From positions 1 to 64,000 of the forward strand of contig DPXQ01000038.1 in NCBI GenBank assembly GCA_003527225.1: a stretch of 64,000 nucleotides of DNA, written 5' to 3'. Below, piece by piece: positions 27,371 through 36,221 of this stretch (position 1 is its first letter; each line of letters opens with the position of its first letter). The notes under the pieces are model-generated. The model made no database searches. It was not told the origin of the DNA and saw only the letters and a program-made list of their open reading frames with translations. Origin of the DNA: Rhizobium sp. (GTDB taxonomy: Bacteria > Pseudomonadota > Alphaproteobacteria > Rhizobiales > Rhizobiaceae). The translations under genes and the position numbers were made by a program.

Positions 27371-28891
27371 CTATTCTGCCGCCGATTGCGAGGGCAGATC
27401 GGTGTCGATGGCATCGGCAGCACCCGGCGCGGTCTCCGCCTGCAGGTCGGGAAAGGCCACGATCCGCTTCCCAGAAAAATCCGCATGCACGACCACAAGC
27501 CCCTGCTCCTCGAAATACCCGAGCAGGCGGCGGGCACGGCGAGCCGAATGTGTGCCATAGGCCCTGGCGATACGCTGGTCCGACGGGCAAGGTTCTCCAC
27601 GTATCGCTGCTTTCGCCATCAGCAGGAAGACACCCTGCAGGTCATCGGAAACGCCCGACGACAAGGATAGAGCCGTTGCCCATGCTTCGCCTCGCGCCGT
27701 CTCTTCATCGACACCCGAACGGACGATCGCCACGCGACGGCGGAACTCGCCCATCGCCATCGGCGGCCCGCTGATCCGGCGCATCCGCGCACGCACGAGG
27801 AACTCCTGGTAAAGCACGGAATCGGTGCGGTAAGCCGCCTGGGGATCATCGAGGATTTCGCAGAGAACGGCGGACAGCCGCGCCTCCCGCTCTTCGGCCG
27901 TGATCTCTTGCGCGACTGACCGTGGCTCCGCCGTCGGCGGCGCGGAGGCCGCGGGCGCCGAGCGTGACAGTTCGGCGAGAATATCGGTGGTTGGGCGCGG
28001 CTGAGGCGGCGCCCGGCGCACGATCGGCCGCGTGAACTCCTCGGGATCGGGCGTGAAGATCAGATCCTCCACGTCCTGCGGCGCCTCCGGCAGAGGCATC
28101 AGCCTCGGGCTCGACGAGCGCGCCGAGGTCTCGACAGGCCCGATGACGATCGGCAAGGGCCGTCGCGACATCGCCGGCCCGAGCGCAACGAAGTTGCCGC
28201 GCTTCAGGTCGCGGAACATTTCCGCCTGGCGCCGGTCCATGCCGAGCAGATCGGCGGCGCGCGCCATGTCGATGTCGAGGAAGGTACGGCCCATCAGGAA
28301 ATTCGAGGCCTCCGCCGCAACGTTCTTGGCAAGTTTGGCGAGGCGCTGCGTGGCGATGACGCCGGCAAGCCCGCGCTTACGGCCACGGCACATCAGATTG
28401 GTCATGGCACCAAGCGACATCTTGCGGGTGTCTTCCGAGACATCGCCGCCGACCGACGGCGCGAACATTTGCGCCTCATCCACCACCACGAGCACGGGGA
28501 ACCAATACTCTCGCTCGGCATCGAACATGCCGTTGAGGAAGGCGGCTGCCGCCCGCATCTGCTGCTCGATGTCGAGGCCTTCCAGCGTCAGCACGCAGGA
28601 CACCCGATGCTGGCGGATCCGGTTGGCAATGCCGGCCAGTTCCGCTTCGGTGCGCTCTCCATCGACCACGACATGCCCATATCGATCGGACAGCGTGACA
28701 AAATCGCCTTCCGGATCGATCACCACCTGCTGCACCCACGGAGCCGATTGCTCAAGCAGGCGCCGGAGCAGGTGCGATTTGCCGGAGCCGGAATTGCCCT
28801 GCACAAGCAGACGCGTGGCCAGAAGCTCCTCGATATCGAGCTTGGCCGGCTCCCCGCCCGTCAGGGTACCCATATCGATTCCGACCTGCAC
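27371..28891 (-). CDS. HerA-like (DUF87) ATP-binding protein
   Basis: A 506-residue P-loop ATPase. Walker A GNSGSGKSH is near residue 33, Walker B VLVVVDEAQMF near 150, and the arginine-rich CRGRKRGLAGVIATQR sensor region follows, matching the HerA/FtsK-like DUF87 group. A Pro/Ala-rich linker near 290-330 leads to a C-terminal domain with a winged-helix-like look (SARRARRLLGYFEEQGL). I use GTG at 28891 after GAGGTAG; ATG at 28873 is possible. No NurA nuclease gene is next to it, so a DNA-end-processing role as in archaea is not supported. Function unknown. Confidence 0.75.
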   Translation of the reverse strand: MQVGIDMGTLTGGEPAKLDIEELLATRLLVQGNSGSGKSHLLRRLLEQSAPWVQQVVIDPEGDFVTLSDRYGHVVVDGERTEAELAGIANRIRQHRVSCVLTLEGLDIEQQMRAAAAFLNGMFDAEREYWFPVLVVVDEAQMFAPSVGGDVSEDTRKMSLGAMTNLMCRGRKRGLAGVIATQRLAKLAKNVAAEASNFLMGRTFLDIDMARAADLLGMDRRQAEMFRDLKRGNFVALGPAMSRRPLPIVIGPVETSARSSSPRLMPLPEAPQDVEDLIFTPDPEEFTRPIVRRAPPQPRPTTDILAELSRSAPAASAPPTAEPRSVAQEITAEEREARLSAVLCEILDDPQAAYRTDSVLYQEFLVRARMRRISGPPMAMGEFRRRVAIVRSGVDEETARGEAWATALSLSSGVSDDLQGVFLLMAKAAIRGEPCPSDQRIARAYGTHSARRARRLLGYFEEQGLVVVHADFSGKRIVAFPDLQAETAPGAADAIDTDLPSQSAAE

Positions 28892-29131
28892 CAAAACTAC
28901 CTCATATGCTCGTGCGCCCGCCGAACGACCAACTCGCCCGGTGACCCGCAGATGCTTTAGCAAATAAATCACGAATCGGCGTTGCGAAAGACCCCGCCAT
29001 CAACAGGCAATTGTGCCTCTTTGATCAACAAACATCGATAGGCCGGGCACCTGCCCCCATTTTTTGTCAATACGATGCGCCGATGGCATCAACTACGAAA
29101 ATAAAAACTCCCGTCGCGCGCACCTAGGGCC

Positions 29132-29151
29132 CCGGTGGACAGACCCACCGG
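29132..29151 (-). terminator. Hairpin downstream of the small DUF1127-like gene
   Basis: CCGGTGG, loop ACAGAC, CCACCGG gives a seven-pair stem about 20 bases past the stop codon on the minus strand. Confidence 0.45.
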
Positions 29152-29168
29152 AGCCTTTGACGAGACTG

Positions 29169-29405
29169 TCACAGCCGGACGTCCCAATGGCTGAACCGAT
29201 ACGGCGACCGGCAGTCCTCCTCCACCGGCAAACCGATGTCCTTACGCATGCGCCTGGACAGATCTGCAACGGAATTGGACCTCCGGCGCTGCTTCCAGGC
29301 AACATAGAGCAGTGTCCGAGCGGCTGCCCAGATGCCGAATTTGCGGCACAGGTCATCGACCGTAGCCGTAAGATTGTCAACAACTATAGATTGTTCTTTA
29401 TGCAT
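29169..29405 (-). CDS. Small protein with a DUF1127-like C-terminus
   Basis: A 78-residue protein with the ending SVADLSRRMRKDIGLPVEED, which resembles the short DUF1127 helix-turn found in rhizobial proteins. The middle section (FGIWAAARTLLYVAWKQRRR) forms an amphipathic, basic helix. I use the ATG at 29405 preceded by GGAAAAG; the frame is open a little further. The match is by eye and weaker than for the DUF1127 gene near 9.1 kb. Function unknown; RNA binding or regulation is only a family-based guess. Confidence 0.5.
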   Translation of the reverse strand: MHKEQSIVVDNLTATVDDLCRKFGIWAAARTLLYVAWKQRRRSNSVADLSRRMRKDIGLPVEEDCRSPYRFSHWDVRL

Positions 29406-29841
29406 AGCTTTTCCATCCCGGCGCAGCGCTGCGGCCAGGTCCTCTAGATGAAAGGAAACGGAGAGACGGACAAGCAAACGCAGCAATGCGCCTTGTCAGC
29501 CAATCACGTCAATTTTGTTGAAAATGGCGCCAGACGCCGGAATCCTGCACGGAAAGACCGTTCAGGCGGTGGTTCGCGGTCCAAAAGCGCTGCGCGCCGA
29601 TATCATGAACACCGATCCGCCAGAGAGACGCACACATGCAGAATGATTAGTCATCGACGCCTCCTATTTTGTCAGTTGCGGATGGCGGCAAGGTTACACA
29701 AGACAAAGTGTCTGACAAGACCGCAATTTCGGATTGCAGGCATTGCCAGATTCAAGTTGCCGAAGTGCAACACTTCGCGGACCGGCTCGGTCGCGCAGTG
29801 CTGGAGCAGAATGCAAGATCAACAGACTGCACCCCTCGACC
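29406..29841. other. Gene-free stretch between two minus-strand genes
   Basis: About 435 bases without a credible gene. It contains one perfect small hairpin, CGAAGTG-CAA-CACTTCG (29761-29777), which could help end the CorC-like transcript that arrives from the right. The rest shows no clear element. Confidence 0.4.
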
Positions 29842-31155
29842 TCAATCCGCCCGCTCTACCGGAGAAACCAGAAGCTTGTCGATGCGCCGACCGTCAAGAT
29901 CGATAACCTCGAAGCGCCAGCCGTTCCTTACGAAGCTCTCTCCGGGTTCCGGTATGTGCTTCAGTTCGTGGATGGCGAAGCCCGCCACCGTGGTGAAGTC
30001 GGTATCGGCTTCGATGCGAAGGTTCATCTGCTCGGCAAACTCGTCGATCGGCATCCAGCCGCCGACCAGGAATGAGCCATCTTCACGCGTAATGATCGCG
30101 CGTTCCTCGGTCTCGTCCTCCAGGAAGGCACCGGTGATGGCCTCCAGGATATCGCCCGAGGTGACAATACCCTCGAAATGTCCGTTTTCATCGTAGACAA
30201 GCACCATATGCGGCGCGGTCTTGCGCATGGCCGCGATAATGTCGATCGCACTCGTAAAGTCCGACACGATCGGAACCTCGGTAACGATCGAGCGAATGTC
30301 GATGTTCGACTCGAGAGAAATGGCGTCGTAGACATCCTTGACGAAGAGCACGCCGATGATCTCGTCGGAATCGCCGTTGCGCACCGGCAGCCGCGAGTGC
30401 GGCGTCTGGCGCAGTTTCTCGCGGATTTCTTCCAGGCTGTCATTGATATCGACAACCTCGACATCGCGCCGCGGCGTCATCAGGCCCCGGGCCGTGCGGT
30501 CGGCAAGGCGCATGACGCCGGAGATCATCGCGGATTCTTCCGTTTCGATGACGCCTGCGCTCTGCGCCTCGGCGAGCACCGACTTGATCTCCTCGTCGGT
30601 GACCGTTCCGGCAGACGCGCCTTTCTGGCCGAGCAGACCCAGAATGATACGGCCCGAATTGTCGAGAAGCCACACCAGTGGCGCTGAGACCTTCGACAGG
30701 AGCAGCATCGCACGCGCAACGCGCGACGCAACCATCTCCGGATTGCGCAGGGCAATCTGCTTCGGCACGAGCTCGCCGACAATGAGCGACAGATAGGTAA
30801 TCAGGACGACAACGGACCCGACGCCCAGGGCATCCGAAAGCACTTGCGAAAGCCCCTGGGATTCGAGCCACGTCGCAAGTCTCGCACCGAGAGTTGCTCC
30901 CGAAAAAGCACCGGACAGGACACCGACAAGGGTGATCCCGATCTGCACGGTGGACAGAAAACGTCCCGGCTCCTCGGAGAGACGGATGGCGACCCCTGCA
31001 CCATGGTTTCCCTGTTCGGCCAGAACCTTCAGCCGCGCGGGACGAGAGGATACGATGGCCATTTCCGACATGGCCAAGACGCCGTTCACGAGCGTGAGAA
31101 AAATCACGATGATGATTTCAGTTGCCAAGACAGTTCGACAGCTCCGTTGGACCAT
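29842..31155 (-). CDS. CNNM/CorC-family membrane protein with CBS domains (HlyC type)
   Basis: A 437-residue protein: DUF21 membrane domain (residues 1-190, four helices), a pair of CBS domains (about 205-330; VRNGDSDEIIGVLFVKDV and MVLVYDENGHFEGIVTSGDI) and a C-terminal CorC_HlyC domain. CNNM/CorC proteins export or sense magnesium and cobalt; older annotations call them hemolysins. The start is uncertain: ATG at 31155 or TTG at 31125, which is closer to the usual family start. Confidence 0.88.
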   Translation of the reverse strand: MVQRSCRTVLATEIIIVIFLTLVNGVLAMSEMAIVSSRPARLKVLAEQGNHGAGVAIRLSEEPGRFLSTVQIGITLVGVLSGAFSGATLGARLATWLESQGLSQVLSDALGVGSVVVLITYLSLIVGELVPKQIALRNPEMVASRVARAMLLLSKVSAPLVWLLDNSGRIILGLLGQKGASAGTVTDEEIKSVLAEAQSAGVIETEESAMISGVMRLADRTARGLMTPRRDVEVVDINDSLEEIREKLRQTPHSRLPVRNGDSDEIIGVLFVKDVYDAISLESNIDIRSIVTEVPIVSDFTSAIDIIAAMRKTAPHMVLVYDENGHFEGIVTSGDILEAITGAFLEDETEERAIITREDGSFLVGGWMPIDEFAEQMNLRIEADTDFTTVAGFAIHELKHIPEPGESFVRNGWRFEVIDLDGRRIDKLLVSPVERAD

Positions 31156-31284
31156 GCCTCAGGGGTGGCATCAGCGCACCACTATCATAGAATCGCGACC
31201 GTTTTCAAAATTCAGGTGCATTTCCTCACCGGCATCACGACGAACAGGTCATCTGCTGCAACACAGACAAGCGAGGGAACGGGT

Positions 31285-32079
31285 TCAGTTGGTCTTGAGC
31301 CCAAATCCCTGCATCAGCCGCCGGGTTGAAAAATCGGGATTACCGGATGTGAAGACGGCAAAGTCAAAATTGTCGGGATGTTCGGCATCGGAAACCATCG
31401 GCACCATTCGTCGCGCCTGCCTGGCGATCGCTTCCGCCGGATCGAGCCAATCGACCGGCCATGGCGCCAGCCTGCGAAAGACGTTGACGAGGAAGGGATA
31501 GTGGGTGCAGGCGAGCACGACAATATCGGTCGTCCGTCCGTCCATCTCGACGAAGCACGGCGCAATCTCGGCCAGCACAGCCTCGTCGGAAATCGCCTCG
31601 CCGCGTATATAGGCCTCCGCCATTCGGGCAAGGTTCTCCGAGCCCACGAGCCGCACATGGCATTTGCCGGCAAAGGACTGGATCAAGTCCCGCGTGTAGG
31701 CGCGCTTGACGGTGCCGGGTGTGGCAAGCACGGAGACCAGGCCAGACCGAGTTCGCTCCGCCGCCGGCTTAATCGCCGGCACCGTGCCGATGAAGCGCAT
31801 GTCGCGAAAGGTCGCGCGCAGATCCGCGCCCGCAAGCGTGAAGGCCGTGTTGCATGCCACGATGACCGCTTCGGGATCATAGGTTTCGAGCAATTGCGAG
31901 AATAGCTCGAGGATGCGCGCCTTGAGCGGCTCTTCTTCCCATCCGCCATAGGGAAAGCCGGCATCGTCGGCGACGTAGATGAAGCCGCGCTCCGGCATCA
32001 GCACGCGCGCCTCCCGCAGCACGGTCAGCCCCCCGATGCCGGAATCGAAAACGAGAACGGGTTTAAGATGTTGCGCCAT
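31285..32079 (-). CDS. murI: Glutamate racemase
   Basis: A 264-residue glutamate racemase providing D-glutamate for peptidoglycan. The two catalytic cysteines are Cys76 in VACNTAF and Cys191 in ACTHYPF; the substrate-binding FDSGIGG is at residues 11-17. The start is placed at the ATG at 32079 after GACGGAAACG; an in-frame ATG at 32100 is also possible. Either start overlaps the end of the trmJ-like gene, so the pair is probably coupled. Confidence 0.93.
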   Translation of the reverse strand: MAQHLKPVLVFDSGIGGLTVLREARVLMPERGFIYVADDAGFPYGGWEEEPLKARILELFSQLLETYDPEAVIVACNTAFTLAGADLRATFRDMRFIGTVPAIKPAAERTRSGLVSVLATPGTVKRAYTRDLIQSFAGKCHVRLVGSENLARMAEAYIRGEAISDEAVLAEIAPCFVEMDGRTTDIVVLACTHYPFLVNVFRRLAPWPVDWLDPAEAIARQARRMVPMVSDAEHPDNFDFAVFTSGNPDFSTRRLMQGFGLKTN

Positions 32080-32899
32080 CGTTTCCGTCGTCACGCTCAT
32101 CCAAAATCTCTTCCGGCGCTCCGCTGCCGCGCGGCTTCTTTCGCGAAAAACGATCCAGCGACGAGATGACTCCGCGAAACACGCTGATCTCCTGCTGGGT
32201 GAAAGCCCGGCGCGAGAGCACTGCGCGAAGGTTGTCGACCATTTTCGGCTTTTTCGCAACCGGACGGAAATAGCCGCGCGCGTCGAGCGCCTCTTCCAGA
32301 TGATCGTACAGGCCCTGGACCTGTTCCTTGGTGGCCGGTCGCTGCTCGATGGGGCCGAACGCCGTGACGGCCAGATCCTCCATGCCCGACTTCATCCATT
32401 CATAGGACATCAGCAACACGGCCTGGGCGATATTGAGCGATGCAAAAGCGGGATTGACCGGGAACGTCACGATCTCGTCGGCGAGCGCCACTTCCTCGTT
32501 GCTGAGGCCGAAACGCTCCCGCCCGAACAGGATGCCGGTCGCCTCGCCGCTCGTGAACTTCTGCCGCAAGGTTGCGGCCGCCACGACCGGAGAGCGCACG
32601 GGCTTGAAGCCGTAGCGTTCGCGCGCGGTGGTAGCATAAATGAAATTGAGATCCGCAATTGCCTCCTCAAGCGTGTCGAACACACGGGTCGCGTCGATCA
32701 CATGATCGGCCTTGGAGGCCGCCGAACGGGCCTTTTCACTCGGCCATCCGTCGCGCGGTTTGACGAGGCGAAGCTCCGACAGGCCGAAATTGGCCATGGC
32801 CCGCGCCACCATGCCGATATTCTCGCCAAGTTGCGGCTCGACCAGAATGATCGCCGGACCGCCGGTCAAGAGTTCGCGTTCGCTGTTCGTGCCTGCCAT
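32063..32899 (-). CDS. trmJ: TrmJ-like tRNA/rRNA 2'-O-methyltransferase (SPOUT)
   Basis: A 278-residue SPOUT methyltransferase of the TrmH/TrmJ group. The knot motifs are clear: [33 protein letters not shown] and [21 protein letters not shown]. TrmJ methylates the ribose of nucleotide 32 of tRNA. The C-terminal extension, with the [21 protein letters not shown] segment, fits TrmJ better than TrmH. Coupling with murI is positional only. It is interesting that TtcA, which modifies the same tRNA position, is also encoded in this window. Confidence 0.83.
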   Translation of the reverse strand: MAGTNSERELLTGGPAIILVEPQLGENIGMVARAMANFGLSELRLVKPRDGWPSEKARSAASKADHVIDATRVFDTLEEAIADLNFIYATTARERYGFKPVRSPVVAAATLRQKFTSGEATGILFGRERFGLSNEEVALADEIVTFPVNPAFASLNIAQAVLLMSYEWMKSGMEDLAVTAFGPIEQRPATKEQVQGLYDHLEEALDARGYFRPVAKKPKMVDNLRAVLSRRAFTQQEISVFRGVISSLDRFSRKKPRGSGAPEEILDERDDGNDGATS

Positions 32900-33106
32900 A
32901 ATCCGCCTTCAACAAGAATTCGGCGCTTCACTGGCACAAAGCCGGGCAAAAATCAAAACAGATGATGGAGGAGCCTGAACAGCGGCGCCCTCGCCGCTTG
33001 AGCCGAACCTTCAACGGAGCCCAAACGCTCCGGATGAAGCATTGACGGGACATGCCGCGACCATCGGATAACCGACGGAGGATGCATTTGGGACGGATCG
33101 CCCAGA

Positions 33107-33313
33107 TCAGTCTCTGGCGAGCAGGCGGAACCGCTCGCGCAAGGACCCGGCCGTCTTGCCATCGTCATCGACGTGGTAAATATCATCAATGGAATACAAC
33201 AGTTCCAGCTCGCCGATGCCTTCCTGGATCACGTCGAAGATCACCTTCGAATGGACCTTCAGCCAGTCACCGGCGCAACGCCGGAGGGCACGATCACTGC
33301 GCCGCGATTTCCT
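33107..33313 (-). pseudogene. Truncated paralogue of the upstream secreted protein
   Basis: After the stop of the 173-residue gene (33294) a shifted frame runs to 33107 without an ATG. It reads KVIFDVIQEG ... YSIDDIYHVDDDGKTAGSLRERFRLLARD. This mirrors the end of the intact neighbour (VLIFHVEEEK ... VIDNIYQVVNFESGQSMKDELKEIA). The pattern suggests a tandem copy whose 5' part was lost, leaving only the C-terminal third. Confidence 0.4.
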
Positions 33314-33815
33314 TCAGTTCATCCTTCATGGACTGGCCGGACTCGAAATTGACCACCTGGTAGATATTGTCGATCACTTGGCGGCCCTTTTCCTCCTCCA
33401 CATGGAAAATCAGGACCGTGTCTTCCTGATATTCAGCATCGCTACCGAAACATTTGCGGTTCTTGAAAAATGCGGTCACCTGGCCATCGCCGTCGTCTTG
33501 GATGCGGATATCCTCGAACGGACAACCATCCTGCCCGCGCGCGATCGGATCGTAGTCGAACGGACTGCCGGTGGTTTCGCCTTCCGGTGGGTCGTAGGCG
33601 GGGTGCTTGGAGGCTTCGCGATAGACCTTGACGAAATCGGCGCTGAACAGGCGCTCGAGGAGATCCTCGGCGAAGATGTCCTTCCCCTCCGGCGCATCTT
33701 CGGCCCAGTTCGCGGCGGTGATATCGAACACGGTCTTGACCGGAATGGTGGGGTCTCCCGCCAGCGCCGCGCCGGGCGCGAGCAACAAGAGCGAAATCAG
33801 GATGTACTTCTTCAT
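33294..33815 (-). CDS. Secreted protein of unknown function (DUF3828-like)
   Basis: A 173-residue protein with a signal peptide (KKYILISLLLLAPGAALAGD, cleavage after ALA near residue 19). The mature part is acidic with two cysteines (DGCPFEDI and RKCFGS) that could form a disulfide. It loosely resembles DUF3828-type periplasmic proteins, which have a C-terminal strand ending in a conserved WxIxDI-like segment; here VIDNIYQV. The start at 33815 is set by the signal peptide. No partner gene is evident; icd lies upstream in the opposite direction. Confidence 0.65.
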   Translation of the reverse strand: MKKYILISLLLLAPGAALAGDPTIPVKTVFDITAANWAEDAPEGKDIFAEDLLERLFSADFVKVYREASKHPAYDPPEGETTGSPFDYDPIARGQDGCPFEDIRIQDDGDGQVTAFFKNRKCFGSDAEYQEDTVLIFHVEEEKGRQVIDNIYQVVNFESGQSMKDELKEIAAQ

Positions 33816-34038
33816 GGATCGATATCCGAAATGAGAAACGGGAAGGCCGCGCCAATCTAGCGGCAAATCCGGCGACGGCAATCGATCGCCTGCAAACACG
33901 CCGCTAATCCATTCGACCAATTTTGGTGATATCAGGGCCCACCCGCCTTTGCCTTGCGCGTATTGCAGTGCTATAGCGCAGCGAATTTTCCATCATCCAC
34001 CCGCGGGATTCCGGTCCCTGAGAAGTCAAGAGGCATTC

Positions 34039-35253
34039 ATGAACAAGATCAAGGTTGCAAACCCGGTCGTCGATCTCGACGGCGACGAGATGACCCGCAT
34101 CATCTGGCAGTTCATCAAGGAAAAGCTGATCCTGCCCTATCTCGATCTCAACATCGAATATTACGACCTCTCGGTGGAAAACCGCGACGCCACCAACGAC
34201 CAGGTGACGATCGACGCGGCCTACGCCATCAAGAAGCACGGCGTCGGCATCAAGTGCGCCACGATCACGCCGGACGAAGCCCGCGTGAAGGAATTCAACC
34301 TCAAGGAAATGTGGAAGAGCCCGAACGGCACGATCCGCAACATCCTCGGCGGCGTCATCTTCCGCGAGCCGATCATCTGCAAGAACGTTCCGCGGCTCGT
34401 TCCCGGCTGGACGAAGCCGATCGTCGTCGGTCGTCACGCATTCGGCGACCAGTACAAGGCAACCGACTTCAAGTTCCCCGGCAAGGGTACGCTGACCATC
34501 AAGTTCGTCGGCGAAGACGGCGCGGTGATCGAGAAGGAAGTCTACAAGGCACCGGGCGCCGGCGTTGCCATGGCCATGTACAACCTAGATGAATCGATCC
34601 GTGACTTTGCCCGCGCTTCGATGATGTACGGCCTGATGCGCAAGTGGCCGGTCTACCTGTCGACCAAGAACACCATCCTCAAGGCTTATGACGGCCGCTT
34701 CAAGGACATCTTCGAGGAAGTCTACCAGAACGAGTTCAAGGCTCAGTTCGACGAAGCCGGCATCATCTACGAACACCGCCTGATCGACGACATGGTCGCA
34801 TCAGCGCTGAAGTGGTCCGGCGGCTATGTCTGGGCCTGCAAGAACTACGACGGCGACGTGCAGTCCGACACGGTTGCCCAGGGCTTCGGCTCGCTCGGCC
34901 TGATGACCTCGGTACTGCTGACCCCGGACGGCAAGACGGTCGAAGCCGAAGCCGCCCACGGCACGGTGACCCGTCACTACCGCCAGCACCAGAAGGGCCA
35001 GGAAACCTCGACCAACTCGATCGCTTCGATCTTCGCCTGGACCCGCGGCCTCGCGCACCGCGCCAAGCTCGACGACAATGCCGAGTTGGCAAAGTTCGCA
35101 ACGACCCTCGAAAAGGTTTGCATCGACACCGTCGAGAGTGGTTTCATGACCAAGGACCTCGCCCTGCTGATCGGTCCCGACCAACCCTGGCTGTCGACGA
35201 CCGCCTTCCTCGACAAGGTCGATGAGAACCTGCAGAAGGCCATGGCCGCCTAA
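34039..35253 (+). CDS. icd: NADP-dependent isocitrate dehydrogenase
   Basis: A 404-residue eukaryote-like (type II) isocitrate dehydrogenase, the homodimeric form usual in rhizobia. It converts isocitrate to 2-oxoglutarate in the TCA cycle with NADP. Diagnostic blocks are [15 protein letters not shown], the [11 protein letters not shown] substrate loop, and the LIDDMVA and NYDGDVQSD metal/substrate blocks. I start at the ATG at 34039 after AAGAGG; the frame opens at 33949. A strong terminator follows. Confidence 0.97.
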   Translation: MNKIKVANPVVDLDGDEMTRIIWQFIKEKLILPYLDLNIEYYDLSVENRDATNDQVTIDAAYAIKKHGVGIKCATITPDEARVKEFNLKEMWKSPNGTIRNILGGVIFREPIICKNVPRLVPGWTKPIVVGRHAFGDQYKATDFKFPGKGTLTIKFVGEDGAVIEKEVYKAPGAGVAMAMYNLDESIRDFARASMMYGLMRKWPVYLSTKNTILKAYDGRFKDIFEEVYQNEFKAQFDEAGIIYEHRLIDDMVASALKWSGGYVWACKNYDGDVQSDTVAQGFGSLGLMTSVLLTPDGKTVEAEAAHGTVTRHYRQHQKGQETSTNSIASIFAWTRGLAHRAKLDDNAELAKFATTLEKVCIDTVESGFMTKDLALLIGPDQPWLSTTAFLDKVDENLQKAMAA

Positions 35254-35277
35254 TCGGCCCTGACAAAGGATCTGTTG

Positions 35278-35304
35278 AAACCCGGCCTCGCGCCGGGTTT
35301 TTTA
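35278..35304 (+). terminator. Terminator after icd
   Basis: AAACCCGGC, loop CTCGC, GCCGGGTTT with further Ts: an intrinsic terminator 25 bases after icd. Confidence 0.85.
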
Positions 35305-35389
35305 TTGCGCTATCCGGTTGCCGGCTTGAACTTGCGGAAGATGGCTGATACGAATGGGAACATAAAGGGAACATTGAGGGAAGATCATC

Positions 35390-36013
35390 ATGCCGGATTT
35401 GACGCTCTTCACAAATCCGATGTCTCGCGGGCGCATCGCGCGCTGGATGTTGGAAGAAACAGGACAGCCCTACCGGGCAGAGATCGTTCCCTTCGGCACG
35501 GCAATGAAATCCGAGGAATATCGCGCGGTAAATCCAATGGGCAAGGTTCCTGCGGTGCGTCATGGCGATACCGTCATCACCGAATGCGCGGCAATCTGCG
35601 CCTATCTGGCCGACACCTTTCCCGAGGCCGGCCTCGCGCCACCCACGGCCACGCGCGGCAGCTACTATCGCTGGCTGTTCTTCGCCGCCGGCCCGCTCGA
35701 AGCGGCCGTATCCAACCGTGTGCTCGGGTTTGTCGTGCCTGGCGACCGGAGCCGCATGATCGGCTACGGCTCATTCGAGGATGTCATGGACACGCTCGAG
35801 GTCGCCGTATCGACCAATCCCTTCATTGCCGGGAAATCCTTTACCGCGGCCGACGTCTATGTGGGTTCCCATATCGCCTGGGGTTTCCAGTTTGGTACGA
35901 TCGAGAAGCGTCCGGCCTTCGCCGACTATCTCGCGCGCGTGACCGATCGTCCGGCATATGCCCGCGCCGGCGCACTGGACAATGCAGCAATGCAGGAAAT
36001 GCAGAAGGCTTAG
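35390..36013 (+). CDS. Glutathione S-transferase family protein
   Basis: A 207-residue GST. The thioredoxin-like N-domain holds the catalytic-region Ser in NPMSRGRIARW (about residue 12), the cis-proline motif KVPAVRHGD and the glutathione gamma-glutamyl contact ITECAAICAYL. The alpha-helical C-domain has the conserved FTAADVYVGSHI N-capping Asp near 155. It is likely a beta- or theta-like bacterial GST; substrates are unknown. Confidence 0.88.
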   Translation: MPDLTLFTNPMSRGRIARWMLEETGQPYRAEIVPFGTAMKSEEYRAVNPMGKVPAVRHGDTVITECAAICAYLADTFPEAGLAPPTATRGSYYRWLFFAAGPLEAAVSNRVLGFVVPGDRSRMIGYGSFEDVMDTLEVAVSTNPFIAGKSFTAADVYVGSHIAWGFQFGTIEKRPAFADYLARVTDRPAYARAGALDNAAMQEMQKA

Positions 36014-36099
36014 GCGCGGCGGGGAATACGTCGTGTTCCATTTGACCTGACGGGGCATAGGCCAATGGACGGCCAAGCGTTTCGGGCGTAAGGCATTTT

Positions 36100-36129
36100 G
36101 ACCGGCCCTCCGACAACCGCCGGTCTTCT
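36100..36129 (+). terminator. Terminator after the GST gene
   Basis: GACCGGC and GCCGGTC flank a 12-base loop and are followed by TTCTTTG, about 85 bases past the GST stop. Confidence 0.5.
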
Positions 36130-36221
36130 TTGTCGCAGCCTGCGACTCTGATAATGAACGGTCGGCACTTGCAAAACACCTGCCGCATCTCTTTCCGCTG
36201 GTTCCAAGGACAGCCGCGCCC

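Noticed and set aside
27371..28891. A HerA-NurA antiphage or DNA-end-processing defence module
   Set aside because: Only the ATPase is present; no nuclease or defence gene adjoins it, and the neighbours are housekeeping genes.
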